From: Pseudomonas triclosanedens
GTDB taxonomy: Bacteria; Pseudomonadota; Gammaproteobacteria; Pseudomonadales; Pseudomonadaceae
Assembly: GCF_026686735.1 (NCBI RefSeq)
Contig: NZ_CP113432.1
Location: 3,771,001-3,835,000, forward strand
Reading direction: 5' to 3'
DNA: 64,000 bases
A model generated the notes under the pieces. It was given only the letters and a program-made list of their open reading frames with translations, did not search any database and was not told where the DNA came from. Both the position numbers and the translations under genes were made by a program. This document shows, one piece after another, positions 44,607 through 53,470 of this stretch. Positions within the stretch are counted from its first letter, which is position 1. The number at the start of each line of letters is the position of its first letter.

Positions 44607-46130
44607 GTGAAACGCGATATCCGCCTTGCCGTACTTCTCCTGTCGATCATCAGCCTTACCGTGACGGCTGCCACCGTCTGGGAGCTGTGGTCCGCGCGCG
44701 AGCGCACGCTGGCGGAAGCCAATATCCATAACCTCAACCTGACCCAGGCACTGGATACCTACGTCGAAGGTATCGTCACCCAGAGTTCCATGCTCCTGCT
44801 CGGTCTCGCCGAGCGCCTGGAGCACGACGGCAACACACCGCCGCAGCTCGACCGCATGCGCCAATTGGTACTGCGCCAGCAGCGCCTGCTCAACCAGCTC
44901 GACGATATCGTCATCTACGACGCCCAGGGCAACTGGCTGATGTCCTCCACCGGTACCGTGCCAGCCGGAGCCAACGGCGCCGACCGCACCTTCTTCATCC
45001 ACCACCGCAACGATCCCTCGCTGGATGCCTACATCGGCGAACCGATCCGCAGCCGCACCAGCGGCAACTGGGTGATTACCGTCAGCCGGCGCTACAACCA
45101 CCTGGATGGCAGCTTCGCCGGGGTCATCTCCGCCACCCTGGGCGTGGAAAACTTCCTCCAGTTGTTCGGCAAGATCGACATCGGCAAGTACGGCGCCATC
45201 GGCGTCGCCCTCAACGACGGCCAGGTGCTGGTGCGCTACCCCTTCCGCGAAGGCGACATGGGCCGCGTGCTTTCGCGCTCGCCGATCTTCACTCGCTACC
45301 TGGGCGAGGCACCGGTCGGCACCGCATCGTTCAGCTCATCGCTGGACGGCATGGAGCGCATCTATGCCTTCCGCCGCAACGAACGCTACCCGCTGGTCAC
45401 TTCGGTCGCCCTGGGCAAGGACGAAGCGCTCGCCGCCTGGCGCGCCGAAGCGCTGCGCGCGCTGAGCATCGCCTTCGGCCTGCTGATAGTGATCATCGTC
45501 ATAGGCAGCCTGCTGATCCTGGCGATCAAGCGCCGCATCGGCACCGAACAGTTGCTGGTCAGCGCCCGCGAAGACCTGCTCAAGGCCAACAGCCAACTGG
45601 AAGTTCTGGCCTCGCGCGACCCGCTCACCGGCCTGGAAAACCGTCGCCGCTTCGATGACAACCTCGCCGCCGAACTGCGTCGTGCGCAACGCGAGGGCGC
45701 ACCGCTGGCGTTGCTGCTGATCGACATCGACTACTTCAAGCGCTTCAACGATACCTACGGCCACCCGGCAGGCGACGAGTGCCTGCGGCAGATCGGCCAG
45801 TTGCTCGCCGAAAGCGTGCGGCGCCCCGGCGACCTGGCCGCGCGCTATGGCGGCGAGGAATTGGCGGTGATCCTGCCCAATACCGATCTCGCCGGCGCGC
45901 TGGCTGTCGCCGAGCAGTTCATGGAGCGCCTCGAGGACAGCAACCTGCCCCATGTCGGCAGCCCGTTCGACCGGGTGACCGCCAGCATCGGCGCCGCCGC
46001 CCTGCCCGCCGGCAAGGCCGGCACCAGCGCCGCGCTGATCGAAGCCGCCGACCGGGCTCTGTACCGCGCCAAGGCGGCAGGACGCAATCGCCTGGAAAGC
46101 TCCACCAGCCTGCAAGGGACGCATCCATGA
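44607..46130 (+). CDS. diguanylate cyclase with periplasmic dCACHE-type sensor
   Basis: A 507-residue transmembrane receptor. TM1 (~8-28) and TM2 (~285-310) bracket a periplasmic PDC/CACHE sensor (IVIYDAQGNWLMSSTG, FFIHHRNDPSLDAYIGEPIRSRTSGNWVITVSRRY). A cytoplasmic GGDEF domain follows, with GGEEL in AARYGGEELAVIL and an intact I-site RPGD just upstream, so activity and product feedback are expected. It starts with GTG. The stop overlaps the sirtuin start by four bases, coupling the two genes. Ligands of such sensors are often amino or organic acids; none can be assigned here. Confidence 0.9.
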   Translation: MKRDIRLAVLLLSIISLTVTAATVWELWSARERTLAEANIHNLNLTQALDTYVEGIVTQSSMLLLGLAERLEHDGNTPPQLDRMRQLVLRQQRLLNQLDDIVIYDAQGNWLMSSTGTVPAGANGADRTFFIHHRNDPSLDAYIGEPIRSRTSGNWVITVSRRYNHLDGSFAGVISATLGVENFLQLFGKIDIGKYGAIGVALNDGQVLVRYPFREGDMGRVLSRSPIFTRYLGEAPVGTASFSSSLDGMERIYAFRRNERYPLVTSVALGKDEALAAWRAEALRALSIAFGLLIVIIVIGSLLILAIKRRIGTEQLLVSAREDLLKANSQLEVLASRDPLTGLENRRRFDDNLAAELRRAQREGAPLALLLIDIDYFKRFNDTYGHPAGDECLRQIGQLLAESVRRPGDLAARYGGEELAVILPNTDLAGALAVAEQFMERLEDSNLPHVGSPFDRVTASIGAAALPAGKAGTSAALIEAADRALYRAKAAGRNRLESSTSLQGTHP

Positions 46131-46888
46131 TGTTCGCCGAGGAACTGCTCGACACCCTGCGTCAGGCGCGGCATGTGGTGGTTTTCACCGGAGCCGGGGT
46201 TTCCGCCGAGAGCGGCATTCCCACCTTCCGCGACCGCCTGGACGGCCTGTGGTCACGCTTGCCACCGGCCACTCTGGCCACCACCGCGGCCTTTCGCGCC
46301 GATCCATCGCTGGTCTGGGGCTGGTACCAGTGGCGGCGCACCCTGGTGCATCGCGCACAGCCCAATCCAGCCCACCGCGCCATCGCCGAACTGGCCGGGA
46401 TGGTTCCGCAACTGACGTTGATCACCCAGAACGTCGACGATCTCCACGAGCGTGCCGGCAGCCAGGATGTCATCCACCTCCACGGCCAACTGGAACGCCC
46501 GCGCTGCTTCACCTGCGGCCGGGAACCCGGCAGCCCGCTGCCGGCCCCCGACGAGCCACAGGCCGGCCGCCACGTGATACCGCCCGCATGCGAGCATTGC
46601 GGCGGCCCGCTGCGCCCGGGCGTCGTCTGGTTCGGCGAGAGCCTGCCAGCGGATGCCCTCAGCCAAGCCTTCCACGCCGCCGAGCAATGCGATCTGCTGA
46701 TCTCCGTCGGCACCTCCGGGGTGGTCTACCCGGCGGCCGAGATTCCGCAGGTGGCCTGGCGCATGCGCGCAACCGTGCTGCACGTAAACCCGCAGCCCGG
46801 CCCACTGCATGGCGAACGCGAATTCGCCCTCGCCAGCGCCGCGGGCGTGGCCCTGCCGGCGCTGCTGGACGCGGCTTTCGCCGGTTAG
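46127..46888 (+). CDS. cobB: NAD-dependent protein deacylase (sirtuin)
   Basis: A 253-residue sirtuin. NAD-binding GAGVSAESGIPTFR (~22-35), the TQNVDDLHERAG region, the catalytic His in VIHLHGQL, four zinc cysteines (RCFTCG and ACEHCGG) and the C-terminal SVGTSGVVYPAA and HVNPQPG are all intact. It should remove acetyl or longer acyl groups from lysines. The ATG overlaps the upstream GGDEF stop (ATGA) with AAGGGA seven bases ahead, so translation is coupled to the cyclase. The length is usual for bacterial CobB-type proteins. Confidence 0.92.
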   Translation: MMFAEELLDTLRQARHVVVFTGAGVSAESGIPTFRDRLDGLWSRLPPATLATTAAFRADPSLVWGWYQWRRTLVHRAQPNPAHRAIAELAGMVPQLTLITQNVDDLHERAGSQDVIHLHGQLERPRCFTCGREPGSPLPAPDEPQAGRHVIPPACEHCGGPLRPGVVWFGESLPADALSQAFHAAEQCDLLISVGTSGVVYPAAEIPQVAWRMRATVLHVNPQPGPLHGEREFALASAAGVALPALLDAAFAG

Positions 46889-46943
46889 GCGCAGGGCAAA
46901 CGGACGACGCAGGCGCGGGCAACTCCGCGAATGGCTGGAAGGG

Positions 46944-47384
46944 TCATTGGGGCCGGACTGGCACCTGCTGCGTCACTCCATCGGTAATCCGGCAAAACCC
47001 GTCGCGCACGCCGGACTCCGGTGCGTACATGCCGCCGGCGACGACGAACACCAGGTTGACCCTGGAGCCGGAACCCGCCTGCTCCACCTGCACGTTCAAT
47101 GGAGCAGTGCGTTCGCTGAGGATGACGTCCTGGTAGGCCGAGATGGCGCCTCTCTTGGCGTCGGCGTTCTGGATATAGAAACCCTCGCGCACCAGGCTCT
47201 TGTGCGCACGGTCGTAGGCTGTGGCGAAGGGTGTGTTGGGCAGCGATACGCTGGAAGTGAAAGTCTTGCCAGTCAGCAGTGAGCCACTGACGGTGAAATT
47301 ATCGGCGCATTCCTTGCCGGTCTTCTGCGTGGCACAGCCCGACAGTACAGCCACGCCAAGCAGCAGCGTCATGATTTTCTGCAT
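46944..47384 (-). CDS. small lipoprotein, function unknown
   Basis: A 146-residue lipoprotein. The lipobox LSGC puts the lipidated Cys at 17; the next residues ATQ favour outer-membrane sorting (no Asp at +2). The mature part reads KECADNFTVSGSLLTGKTFTSSVSLPNTPFATAYDRAHKSL and has two further cysteines that could form a disulphide (C26 and one near the end in DGFCRIT). I do not recognise the family. AGGGA precedes the ATG. Confidence 0.82.
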   Translation of the reverse strand: MQKIMTLLLGVAVLSGCATQKTGKECADNFTVSGSLLTGKTFTSSVSLPNTPFATAYDRAHKSLVREGFYIQNADAKRGAISAYQDVILSERTAPLNVQVEQAGSGSRVNLVFVVAGGMYAPESGVRDGFCRITDGVTQQVPVRPQ

Positions 47385-47624
47385 CGTTCATCCCTGATCC
47401 CGCATTGAAAGAACCGCATCCTCGGAGGCGGCGAAGGGACTTAATTAGCCCAAGACGGGCTCCCTGACCAGAGTTTTTCTCACTCGATGAGACCGGGCGC
47501 ACTGCACCGGCTGTCCTCTGCCCGCTCAAAATCGGGGCCATCGCCATTCATCCTGCAATTTTTCCAGCCGCCCTCGCCCGCTCGCCTACGCTTCTCTCTG
47601 GTCCGATCCAGCCCAGGGGGAAAC

Positions 47625-48659
47625 ATGACGAAGAATCTGGACACCAGTCGCCGGAACCTGATGCGCATGGCCGCCGTGACACTGGCCGTCACGCAACTGC
47701 CCGGTGTCACGTACGCCGCGAACGAACCGGCCAAGGCTGCGCCCAAGGCCGGCGGGCATACGCAATTCCAGGCGCTCAAGCAGATCGATGCCGGCGCACT
47801 CAGCGTCGGCTACGCCGAGGATGGCCCGGCGGATGGGCCGGTAGTGATCCTGCTGCACGGCTGGCCCTACGACATCTACAGCTTCGTCGATGTAGCGCCG
47901 GCGCTCGCTGCGCAGGGCTTCCGGGTGATCGTGCCGTGGCTGCGCGGCTACGGTGCTACGCGCTTCCTTGCCGACACGACCCGGCGCAACGGCCAGCCCG
48001 CCGCCGTGGCAAGCGACATCATCGCGCTGATGGACGCGCTGAAGATCGACCAGGCCGTACTCGCGGGCTTCGATTGGGGCGCACGCACCGCCGACATCAT
48101 CGCCGCCCTGTGGCCGGAGCGCTGCAAGGCGCTGGTGGCGGTCAGCGGCTACCTGATCGGCAACCAGCAGGCCGGCAAGCAGCCGCTGCCGCCGGAAGCC
48201 GAACACCTCTGGTGGTACCAGTTCTACTTCGCCACCGAGCGCGGCGAAGCCGGCTATGCGAAGAACACCCGCGACTTCGCCAGGCTCATCTGGAAACAGG
48301 CGTCACCGAAGTGGGACTTCGACGAAGCCACCTTCGAACGCAGCGCCAAGGCGTTCGATAACCCCGATCACGTCGCCATCACCATTCACAACTACCGATG
48401 GCGCCAGGCCCTGGCTGAAGGCGAGCCGCAGTACGACGAACTGGAACAGAAACTGGCCAAGGCACCGAGCATCGGCGTACCCACCATCACCCTGGAAGGT
48501 GACGCCAACGGCGCCTTCCATCCTCCACCCAAGGCATACGCCGCGAAGTTCACAGGAAAGTACGAGCATCGGACGCTGACCGGCGGGATCGGCCACAACC
48601 TGCCGCAGGAAGCGCCCGGCGAGTTCGCGCGGGCAGTGGTGGATGCGAGCAGGCTGTAG
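47625..48659 (+). CDS. exported alpha/beta hydrolase, epoxide-hydrolase-like
   Basis: A 344-residue protein. The N-terminus SRRNLMRMAAVTLAVTQLPG is a twin-arginine signal, so it is probably folded before export. The alpha/beta hydrolase part has the oxyanion motif HGWP (78-81), an Asp nucleophile D150 in GFDWGAR rather than Ser, and a late His in GGIGHNLPQE. An Asp nucleophile with these neighbours is typical of epoxide hydrolases and haloalkane dehalogenases. The cap contains YQFYFATERG, in which Tyr could polarise an epoxide. It is a single gene. Confidence 0.87.
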   Translation: MTKNLDTSRRNLMRMAAVTLAVTQLPGVTYAANEPAKAAPKAGGHTQFQALKQIDAGALSVGYAEDGPADGPVVILLHGWPYDIYSFVDVAPALAAQGFRVIVPWLRGYGATRFLADTTRRNGQPAAVASDIIALMDALKIDQAVLAGFDWGARTADIIAALWPERCKALVAVSGYLIGNQQAGKQPLPPEAEHLWWYQFYFATERGEAGYAKNTRDFARLIWKQASPKWDFDEATFERSAKAFDNPDHVAITIHNYRWRQALAEGEPQYDELEQKLAKAPSIGVPTITLEGDANGAFHPPPKAYAAKFTGKYEHRTLTGGIGHNLPQEAPGEFARAVVDASRL

Positions 48660-48756
48660 CACCTGCCTGCCGATCAGTTGCCGCGGGGTTGCAGGTAGCG
48701 TTGCAGCGCAGCCAGGCCCCCGAAGTGCAAGCCCGACCAGCATTTTCCGCGCCCAC

Positions 48757-48780
48757 AAAAAAGCCCCGCGAATGCGGGGC
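48757..48780 (-). terminator. intrinsic terminator of the cold-shock gene
   Basis: On the minus strand a 7-bp GC stem (48774-48780 with 48763-48769, loop of four) is followed by six T residues, 22 bases past the csp stop. It is the clearest intrinsic terminator in the window. Confidence 0.9.
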
Positions 48781-48801
48781 TCTTTCTGCAAGTGGCGTCG
48801 A

Positions 48802-49011
48802 TCAGACGGCGCGAACTTGCTCAGCCTGCGGGCCTTTCTGGCCAGCGGTCACGATGAAGGTGACTTTCTGGCCTTCGTCCAGGGACTTGTAGCCGTTACC
48901 TTCGATCTGACGGAAGTGAACGAATACGTCCGGGCCGCTCTCCGGGGTGATGAAGCCGAAGCCCTTCTCGGAGTTGAACCACTTGACGGTGCCATTTTGA
49001 CGTTCGGACAT
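48802..49011 (-). CDS. cold-shock domain protein (CspA family)
   Basis: A 69-residue CspA-type RNA/DNA-binding protein. RNP1 is KGFGFITP and RNP2 VFVHF, with the usual starting sequence [20 protein letters not shown] and the ending [19 protein letters not shown] precedes the ATG. The 257-base region upstream (49012-49268) is free of genes and may hold a long structured leader, as in cold-inducible csp transcripts. Confidence 0.95.
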   Translation of the reverse strand: MSERQNGTVKWFNSEKGFGFITPESGPDVFVHFRQIEGNGYKSLDEGQKVTFIVTAGQKGPQAEQVRAV

Positions 49012-49268
49012 GATGTTGTCTCCAGATATTGATTGCTAAAGGCTGGCCGAATGCCGACCGGCCATGAGCTGAATGCGTAGTGAAGAGGTGCCGGGGAGAT
49101 GGAACATCGAATAGACAGAACATCAAGTCGCGGCGCTTTACCGGGCAGGCAGCGCGAGCAGAATACAGCGGACACAGAGAATTGGTAGTTTTTTTTATCA
49201 TAGGCGGGGGTATTTGACGGGCGGTCGACGTGGCGACACGCTGTTTCAGAGGCCGCCTCACCGCGGAT

Positions 49269-50681
49269 TCAGTGGCTCAGAGCATGGCTGGACAGCCAAT
49301 TCAGGGTTCTTCCCGGCCGTGTCAGTGCCTCGATGAAACTCGGCCCCCAGAAGCGGATGTCGTTGGCCTGCAGCACCGCGAACATGTCGCGATGGCGCGC
49401 CTTGCGCTCACCCAGAGGCATGCGCAGGGCGGTGTCGATGGCGCTGGCCAGTGCGTCGCGGTCGTGGGGGTTGATGATCAGCGCGCCGTCCAGTTCGGCA
49501 GCGGCGCCAGCGAACTGGGAAAGGATCAGCACGCCGGGATCGTCCAGATCCTGCGCCGCCACGAACTCCTTGGCGACCAGGTTCATGCCGTCGCGTAGCG
49601 GCGTCACCAGGCCGATGCGCGCCTGGCGCATGACCATCGCGATGTCCTCCCGGCTGTGATTGCGCCCCACATAACGCAGCGGCACCCACGACACCGCGCC
49701 GAAGCGGCCATTGATATGCCCTACCCTGGCGCTGACGGCGGCCTCGATGTCGGCGTACTCGGGAATATCCTGACGGCTGCCCGGAGATATCTGCAGGCAG
49801 GTCACGCGGTTGTGCCACTCGGGGAAGCGCTCCAGGAAGCGCTCGTAGCCATCCAGCCGATTGACGATTCCCTTGGAATAATCGAGGCGGTCAACCCCGA
49901 CCATCAGCGCGCGGCCGCCAAGGCTCTCGCGCAGGTCTTCGGCGGCCTGGCTGCGTTCGGCGCGCTCGGCCAGTTGGCGAAAGCCCTCTGCATCCACTCC
50001 CACGGGGAAAACCCCGACGCGAAAGTGCTGGCCCTCCAGGTGATAGCGTCGACCATCGGGCGTGGCGGCGCCGACCACGCGGGTCAGGTAGCGGGAGAAG
50101 TTGCTGGCGTCGTTCTCGGTCTGGAAGCCGATCAGATTGTATTCGGTGAGCGCGCGGATCAGCTCGGCGTGGTGCGGCATCGCGGTCAGCAGGTCCGCCG
50201 GCGGCATGGGAATGTGGAGGAAGAAGCCGATGCGGTTGGCGTGCCCGCGGGCGCGCAACGCGAGGGCGAGCGGGATCAGATGGTAGTCGTGCACCCAGAG
50301 CACGTCGTCAGGCTCCAGCAACGGGCTGAGGCGCTCGGCGAAGAATTCGTTGACGCGCCGATAGCCGTCGAAATCGGCCTCGCTGAACTCGGCGAGGTCG
50401 ACCCGGTAGTGCAGGATCGGCCAGAGCACGCGGTTGGCGAAGCCGTTGTAGTACTCGTCGAAGTCCTGCGGGTGCAGGTCGGTGAGGATGTAGGTGAGAT
50501 TACCGCGCTGGGCGATGGTCAGCGGCCCCGGCTCCTCGGCCTTCTCGCCGCTCCAGCCGAACCAGATGCCATCGCGCTGGCGCATCGCGGCCTCCACCGC
50601 CACGGCAAGTCCGCCAGGCGCCGCCGGGTGGGTATCGTCCGGCACCACGACCCGGTTGGAGATCACCACGAGGCGCGGCAT
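49269..50681 (-). CDS. otsA: trehalose-6-phosphate synthase
   Basis: A 470-residue GT20 glycosyltransferase that joins UDP-glucose and glucose-6-phosphate. Signature segments are VISNRVVVPDD (N-terminal loop), VLWVHDYHLIPLALALRARG, the IGFFLHIPMPPADLLTAMP stretch, VDRLDYSKGIVNRLDGYERFL and RDGMNLVAKEFVAAQ. GGAGGAAGG precedes the ATG. Its 5' end overlaps the GH15 gene by 19 bases, making it the last gene of otsB-GH15-otsA. Confidence 0.94.
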   Translation of the reverse strand: MPRLVVISNRVVVPDDTHPAAPGGLAVAVEAAMRQRDGIWFGWSGEKAEEPGPLTIAQRGNLTYILTDLHPQDFDEYYNGFANRVLWPILHYRVDLAEFSEADFDGYRRVNEFFAERLSPLLEPDDVLWVHDYHLIPLALALRARGHANRIGFFLHIPMPPADLLTAMPHHAELIRALTEYNLIGFQTENDASNFSRYLTRVVGAATPDGRRYHLEGQHFRVGVFPVGVDAEGFRQLAERAERSQAAEDLRESLGGRALMVGVDRLDYSKGIVNRLDGYERFLERFPEWHNRVTCLQISPGSRQDIPEYADIEAAVSARVGHINGRFGAVSWVPLRYVGRNHSREDIAMVMRQARIGLVTPLRDGMNLVAKEFVAAQDLDDPGVLILSQFAGAAAELDGALIINPHDRDALASAIDTALRMPLGERKARHRDMFAVLQANDIRFWGPSFIEALTRPGRTLNWLSSHALSH

Positions 50682-52462
50682 AGACCTTCCTCCCAGCCGA
50701 TGGACAGGCGCATGGCGGAGTTGATCAGCCCGGCCATCGAATAGGTCTGCGGGATATTGCCCCACAGCTCGCCCGTGTGCGGATGCAGGTCCTCGGAAAG
50801 CAGCCCGTAGCGGTTGCGCGCGGCGATCAGGTCCTCGAACAGCGTACGGGCCTCGTCGCGGCGGCCGATGGCAGCAAGTGCATCGAGGTACCAGAACTTG
50901 ACCACCAGGAAGGCCGTCTCCGGCACGCCGAAATCGTCCGGCGCGGCGTAGCGCAACAGGTGGCCGTTGACGTTCAACTCACGGCCGATGCACTCGACGG
51001 TGGCGATGAAACGCGGGTCGTCGGCGTCGATGATCCCCAGCTCGTTCATCAGCAGCACGCTGGCGTCGAGATCGTCGATGCCGAAGCTGCCGGTGAAGCA
51101 TTGTTTGCGCTCACTCCAGGCCTCGCGCAGGATGCGCTCGCGCAAGCCGGCAGCCCGGGTCATCCAGTCGCGCGCAGCGCTCGTGCGGCCGAGCCTGCCG
51201 CAAAGCCTCCCGACGCGGTCGCAGGCGACCCAGCAGAGCAGCGCGGAATGGGTGTGGATGCGTTGCCGGCCACGGTATTCCCAGATACCGGCATCCGGCT
51301 CGAAGGCGGCGTGCGCGGCCTTGGCGGCCAGCGATTCGAGCAGTTGCAGCATGCCGTCGCTGCTTGGGGTGGGCAGGCGGTCATCCACGAAGCTCTGCAG
51401 CACCGCGAGCACCACGGAGCCAAACACATCGTGCTGATTCTGCTCCACCGCCTGGTTGCCGACACGCACCGGAGCGTGATGGAGGAAACCAGCCAGGTCA
51501 GGCTCGACGCGCTCGCCAAGATCGATGTCGGGAATGATGCCGTACAACGGCTTGAGTGCGGCGTCACCGCTGGCGACGGTGGTGATGAAGTCGATGTAGC
51601 CCTCCATCGTGCGGGTGGCGCCCAGCCGGTTGAGCGCGAGGATGACGAAATAGGCGTCGCGCAGCCAGCAGTAGCGGTAGTCCCAGTTGCGCTGGGAACC
51701 CGGCGCCTCGGGAATGGAGGTGGTGGCAGCGGCGATGATCGCGCCGGTTTCCTCGAAATTGCACAGCTTGAGGGTGATCGCAGAGCGAATCACCACCTGC
51801 TGCCACTCGAAGGAGATCGCCAACCCTCGCACCCAGTCGTGCCAGTGCCCCTGGGTGCGCTTCAGAAACTCGCGCACGACTTCGCCCGGCGCATTATCCA
51901 GCGGCTCGTCCATGCCGATCATCATGCTCACCGGGTGGCGCAGGGCGAAGCGGGTCTCGTTGAGCACATAGGACAACGGCGCGTCGGTGGTCAGGCGGAT
52001 CGGCTCGTCGCCGTCCAGGTAGCGGATGTGGCTGGAGCCGGCCACCGCGCGGCGCGGCTTGCCGTAACCGTGGGTCGGGCGTACGCGCAGGGTGACCTTC
52101 GGCAGCCCTTCCAGCGGCTCGATCAGCCGGCAGAGCTGCGCCGGACGAAACATCCGGCCGTATTGCAGGAAACGCGGCGCGAAGTCGGTGATGCGCACGG
52201 CGGCACCGTCGCCGTTGCGCAGGATGGTGGTGATGATCGCGGTGTTGCGCTGGTACTCGGAGGTATGGCTGGCCAGGCCGTCAAGCAGCACGTCGGCAAA
52301 ACCCTTCTCCTCGTCGCCGGCCAGCAGCCGGGAGAACGCGGGATCGCCATCGAAGTTCGGATAGCACCACCACACCAGCCGTCCCAGCGGATTGACCAGC
52401 GCGGCCACCCGGCAGTTGCCGATCAGGCCCAGTTCCAGCGCACCATCGTGCAGTTCAGTCAT
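50663..52462 (-). CDS. GH15-family glucoamylase/trehalase-like protein
   Basis: A 599-residue glycoside hydrolase family 15 protein. The N-terminal beta-sandwich (DGALELGLIGNCRVAALVNPLGRLVWWCYPNFDGDPAFSRLL) is typical, and the (alpha/alpha)6 barrel carries RNWDYRYCWLRDAYF and the catalytic-Glu region HTGELWGNIPQTYSMAGLINSAMRL. No signal peptide is present, so it acts in the cytoplasm, possibly as a trehalase. It lies inside the ots operon, overlapping otsB (ATGA) and otsA (19 bases), which suggests a role in controlling trehalose or related glucosides. AGGAGG lies nine bases before the ATG. Confidence 0.92.
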   Translation of the reverse strand: MTELHDGALELGLIGNCRVAALVNPLGRLVWWCYPNFDGDPAFSRLLAGDEEKGFADVLLDGLASHTSEYQRNTAIITTILRNGDGAAVRITDFAPRFLQYGRMFRPAQLCRLIEPLEGLPKVTLRVRPTHGYGKPRRAVAGSSHIRYLDGDEPIRLTTDAPLSYVLNETRFALRHPVSMMIGMDEPLDNAPGEVVREFLKRTQGHWHDWVRGLAISFEWQQVVIRSAITLKLCNFEETGAIIAAATTSIPEAPGSQRNWDYRYCWLRDAYFVILALNRLGATRTMEGYIDFITTVASGDAALKPLYGIIPDIDLGERVEPDLAGFLHHAPVRVGNQAVEQNQHDVFGSVVLAVLQSFVDDRLPTPSSDGMLQLLESLAAKAAHAAFEPDAGIWEYRGRQRIHTHSALLCWVACDRVGRLCGRLGRTSAARDWMTRAAGLRERILREAWSERKQCFTGSFGIDDLDASVLLMNELGIIDADDPRFIATVECIGRELNVNGHLLRYAAPDDFGVPETAFLVVKFWYLDALAAIGRRDEARTLFEDLIAARNRYGLLSEDLHPHTGELWGNIPQTYSMAGLINSAMRLSIGWEEGLCRASW

Positions 52463-53277
52463 CGGTGGTTTCCTCCTGCCGCCGTTATCAATGCAGTGCG
52501 GACCGCCGCGGCGTCGGCAAAGACCGCACTCGCCCCCGGCAACGTGCGCCCGACTGAGAGACCCAGCCCTTGCAGGCCGGACATCAGGACCAGGGCGGGG
52601 TGATCGGTCAGGTCGTCGCCGATGAACAGCGGGCAGCGCCCGGCGAAGGCCGCGGTGGCCATCAGGCGCCGCACGGCGACGGCCTTGTCCACGCCGTCGA
52701 CGACGATTTCGTAAACCCGCTTGCCGCCAAGCAGGCGCAGGCCGGCGCCTTCCGGTGCATCGAGCAGCGCCAGCAAGGCCTCGCGCAGCAGCGGCGCGCG
52801 CTCGGGCACGGCGCGGTAATGCAGAGCGAAGCTGCTGCCCTTGTCTTCGGCCAGCACGCCAGGGTTGGCGCAGGCCAATGCGTTGAGGCGCACCCGCACG
52901 CAAGCGGGCAGATCCTTGCCGGTGCGGCGCAGCGGGCTGTCGCCGGTTTCGCGCCAGTAGGCACCGTGGGCGCCGCTGGCAGGCAGGCGCAAGGGATGGA
53001 ACAGCCGGTCCAGCTCTTCGACCGGGCGACCGCTGATCAGGGCCAGGGCACCGTCGAGACGCCGATGCAACTGCGCGAGCGCATCGACCAGTCCGGGCGG
53101 GACGTGCACCGCGCCAGGAGTCTCGGCGATGTCCAGGAGGGTTCCGTCGACATCCAGGAACACTGCTGTCTGCCGGTGCTGGCCAAGCCAGAGTTGCAGC
53201 AACGCAGTGGCTGAGACCTCGCTTTGCGGGGGCCTCATGGCCGTGTCGACAGGTCCTCGTTGCGGGGGACGTGACAT
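52459..53277 (-). CDS. otsB: trehalose-6-phosphate phosphatase
   Basis: A 272-residue HAD-family phosphatase. HAD motif I is DVDGTLLD, motif II is in LISGRPVEELD, and motif IV is FIGDDLTDHPAL; the OtsB-type cap is between them. It dephosphorylates the product of OtsA. The start at 53277 is supported by GGAGAAA; an internal ATG at 53238 has no ribosome site. It is first in the operon and its stop overlaps the GH15 start by four bases. A longer open frame upstream lies in promoter DNA and is unlikely to be translated. Confidence 0.92.
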   Translation of the reverse strand: MSRPPQRGPVDTAMRPPQSEVSATALLQLWLGQHRQTAVFLDVDGTLLDIAETPGAVHVPPGLVDALAQLHRRLDGALALISGRPVEELDRLFHPLRLPASGAHGAYWRETGDSPLRRTGKDLPACVRVRLNALACANPGVLAEDKGSSFALHYRAVPERAPLLREALLALLDAPEGAGLRLLGGKRVYEIVVDGVDKAVAVRRLMATAAFAGRCPLFIGDDLTDHPALVLMSGLQGLGLSVGRTLPGASAVFADAAAVRTALITAAGGNHR

Positions 53278-53436
53278 AAGCCATTTCTCCGTATGCAGCT
53301 CGTGCCGATGCGCCTGCGAAGCCACATCGGACGGTTGAGGGAGAAAGGGGACCGTAACATGCGAGCCCGCCGGGGTCGACCGGCAAAGGTCCGGACGGCG
53401 CATGGCAGAGCGCCGCCCCGGAGGCGGCAAGCGGAG

Positions 53437-53457
53437 CCCCGGCCCTTGGGGCCGGGG
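53437..53457 (-). terminator. GC-rich hairpin after the permease
   Basis: CCCCGGCCC (53437-53445), a three-base loop and GGGCCGGGG (53449-53457) lie just after the permease stop on the minus strand. A second small stem (GCCGCC 53412-53417 with GGCGGC 53423-53428) is adjacent. There is no T-run. Confidence 0.6.
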
Positions 53458-53470
53458 GTCGAGCGGAAGG

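Noticed and set aside
49012..49268. Possible small RNA or gene upstream of csp
   Set aside because: The region is more simply a cold-shock leader plus promoter; no separate terminator or frame supports another gene.
49656..52603. Long plus-strand frames opposite otsA and the GH15 gene
   Set aside because: Both mirror the trehalose genes and have no ribosome sites or domains.
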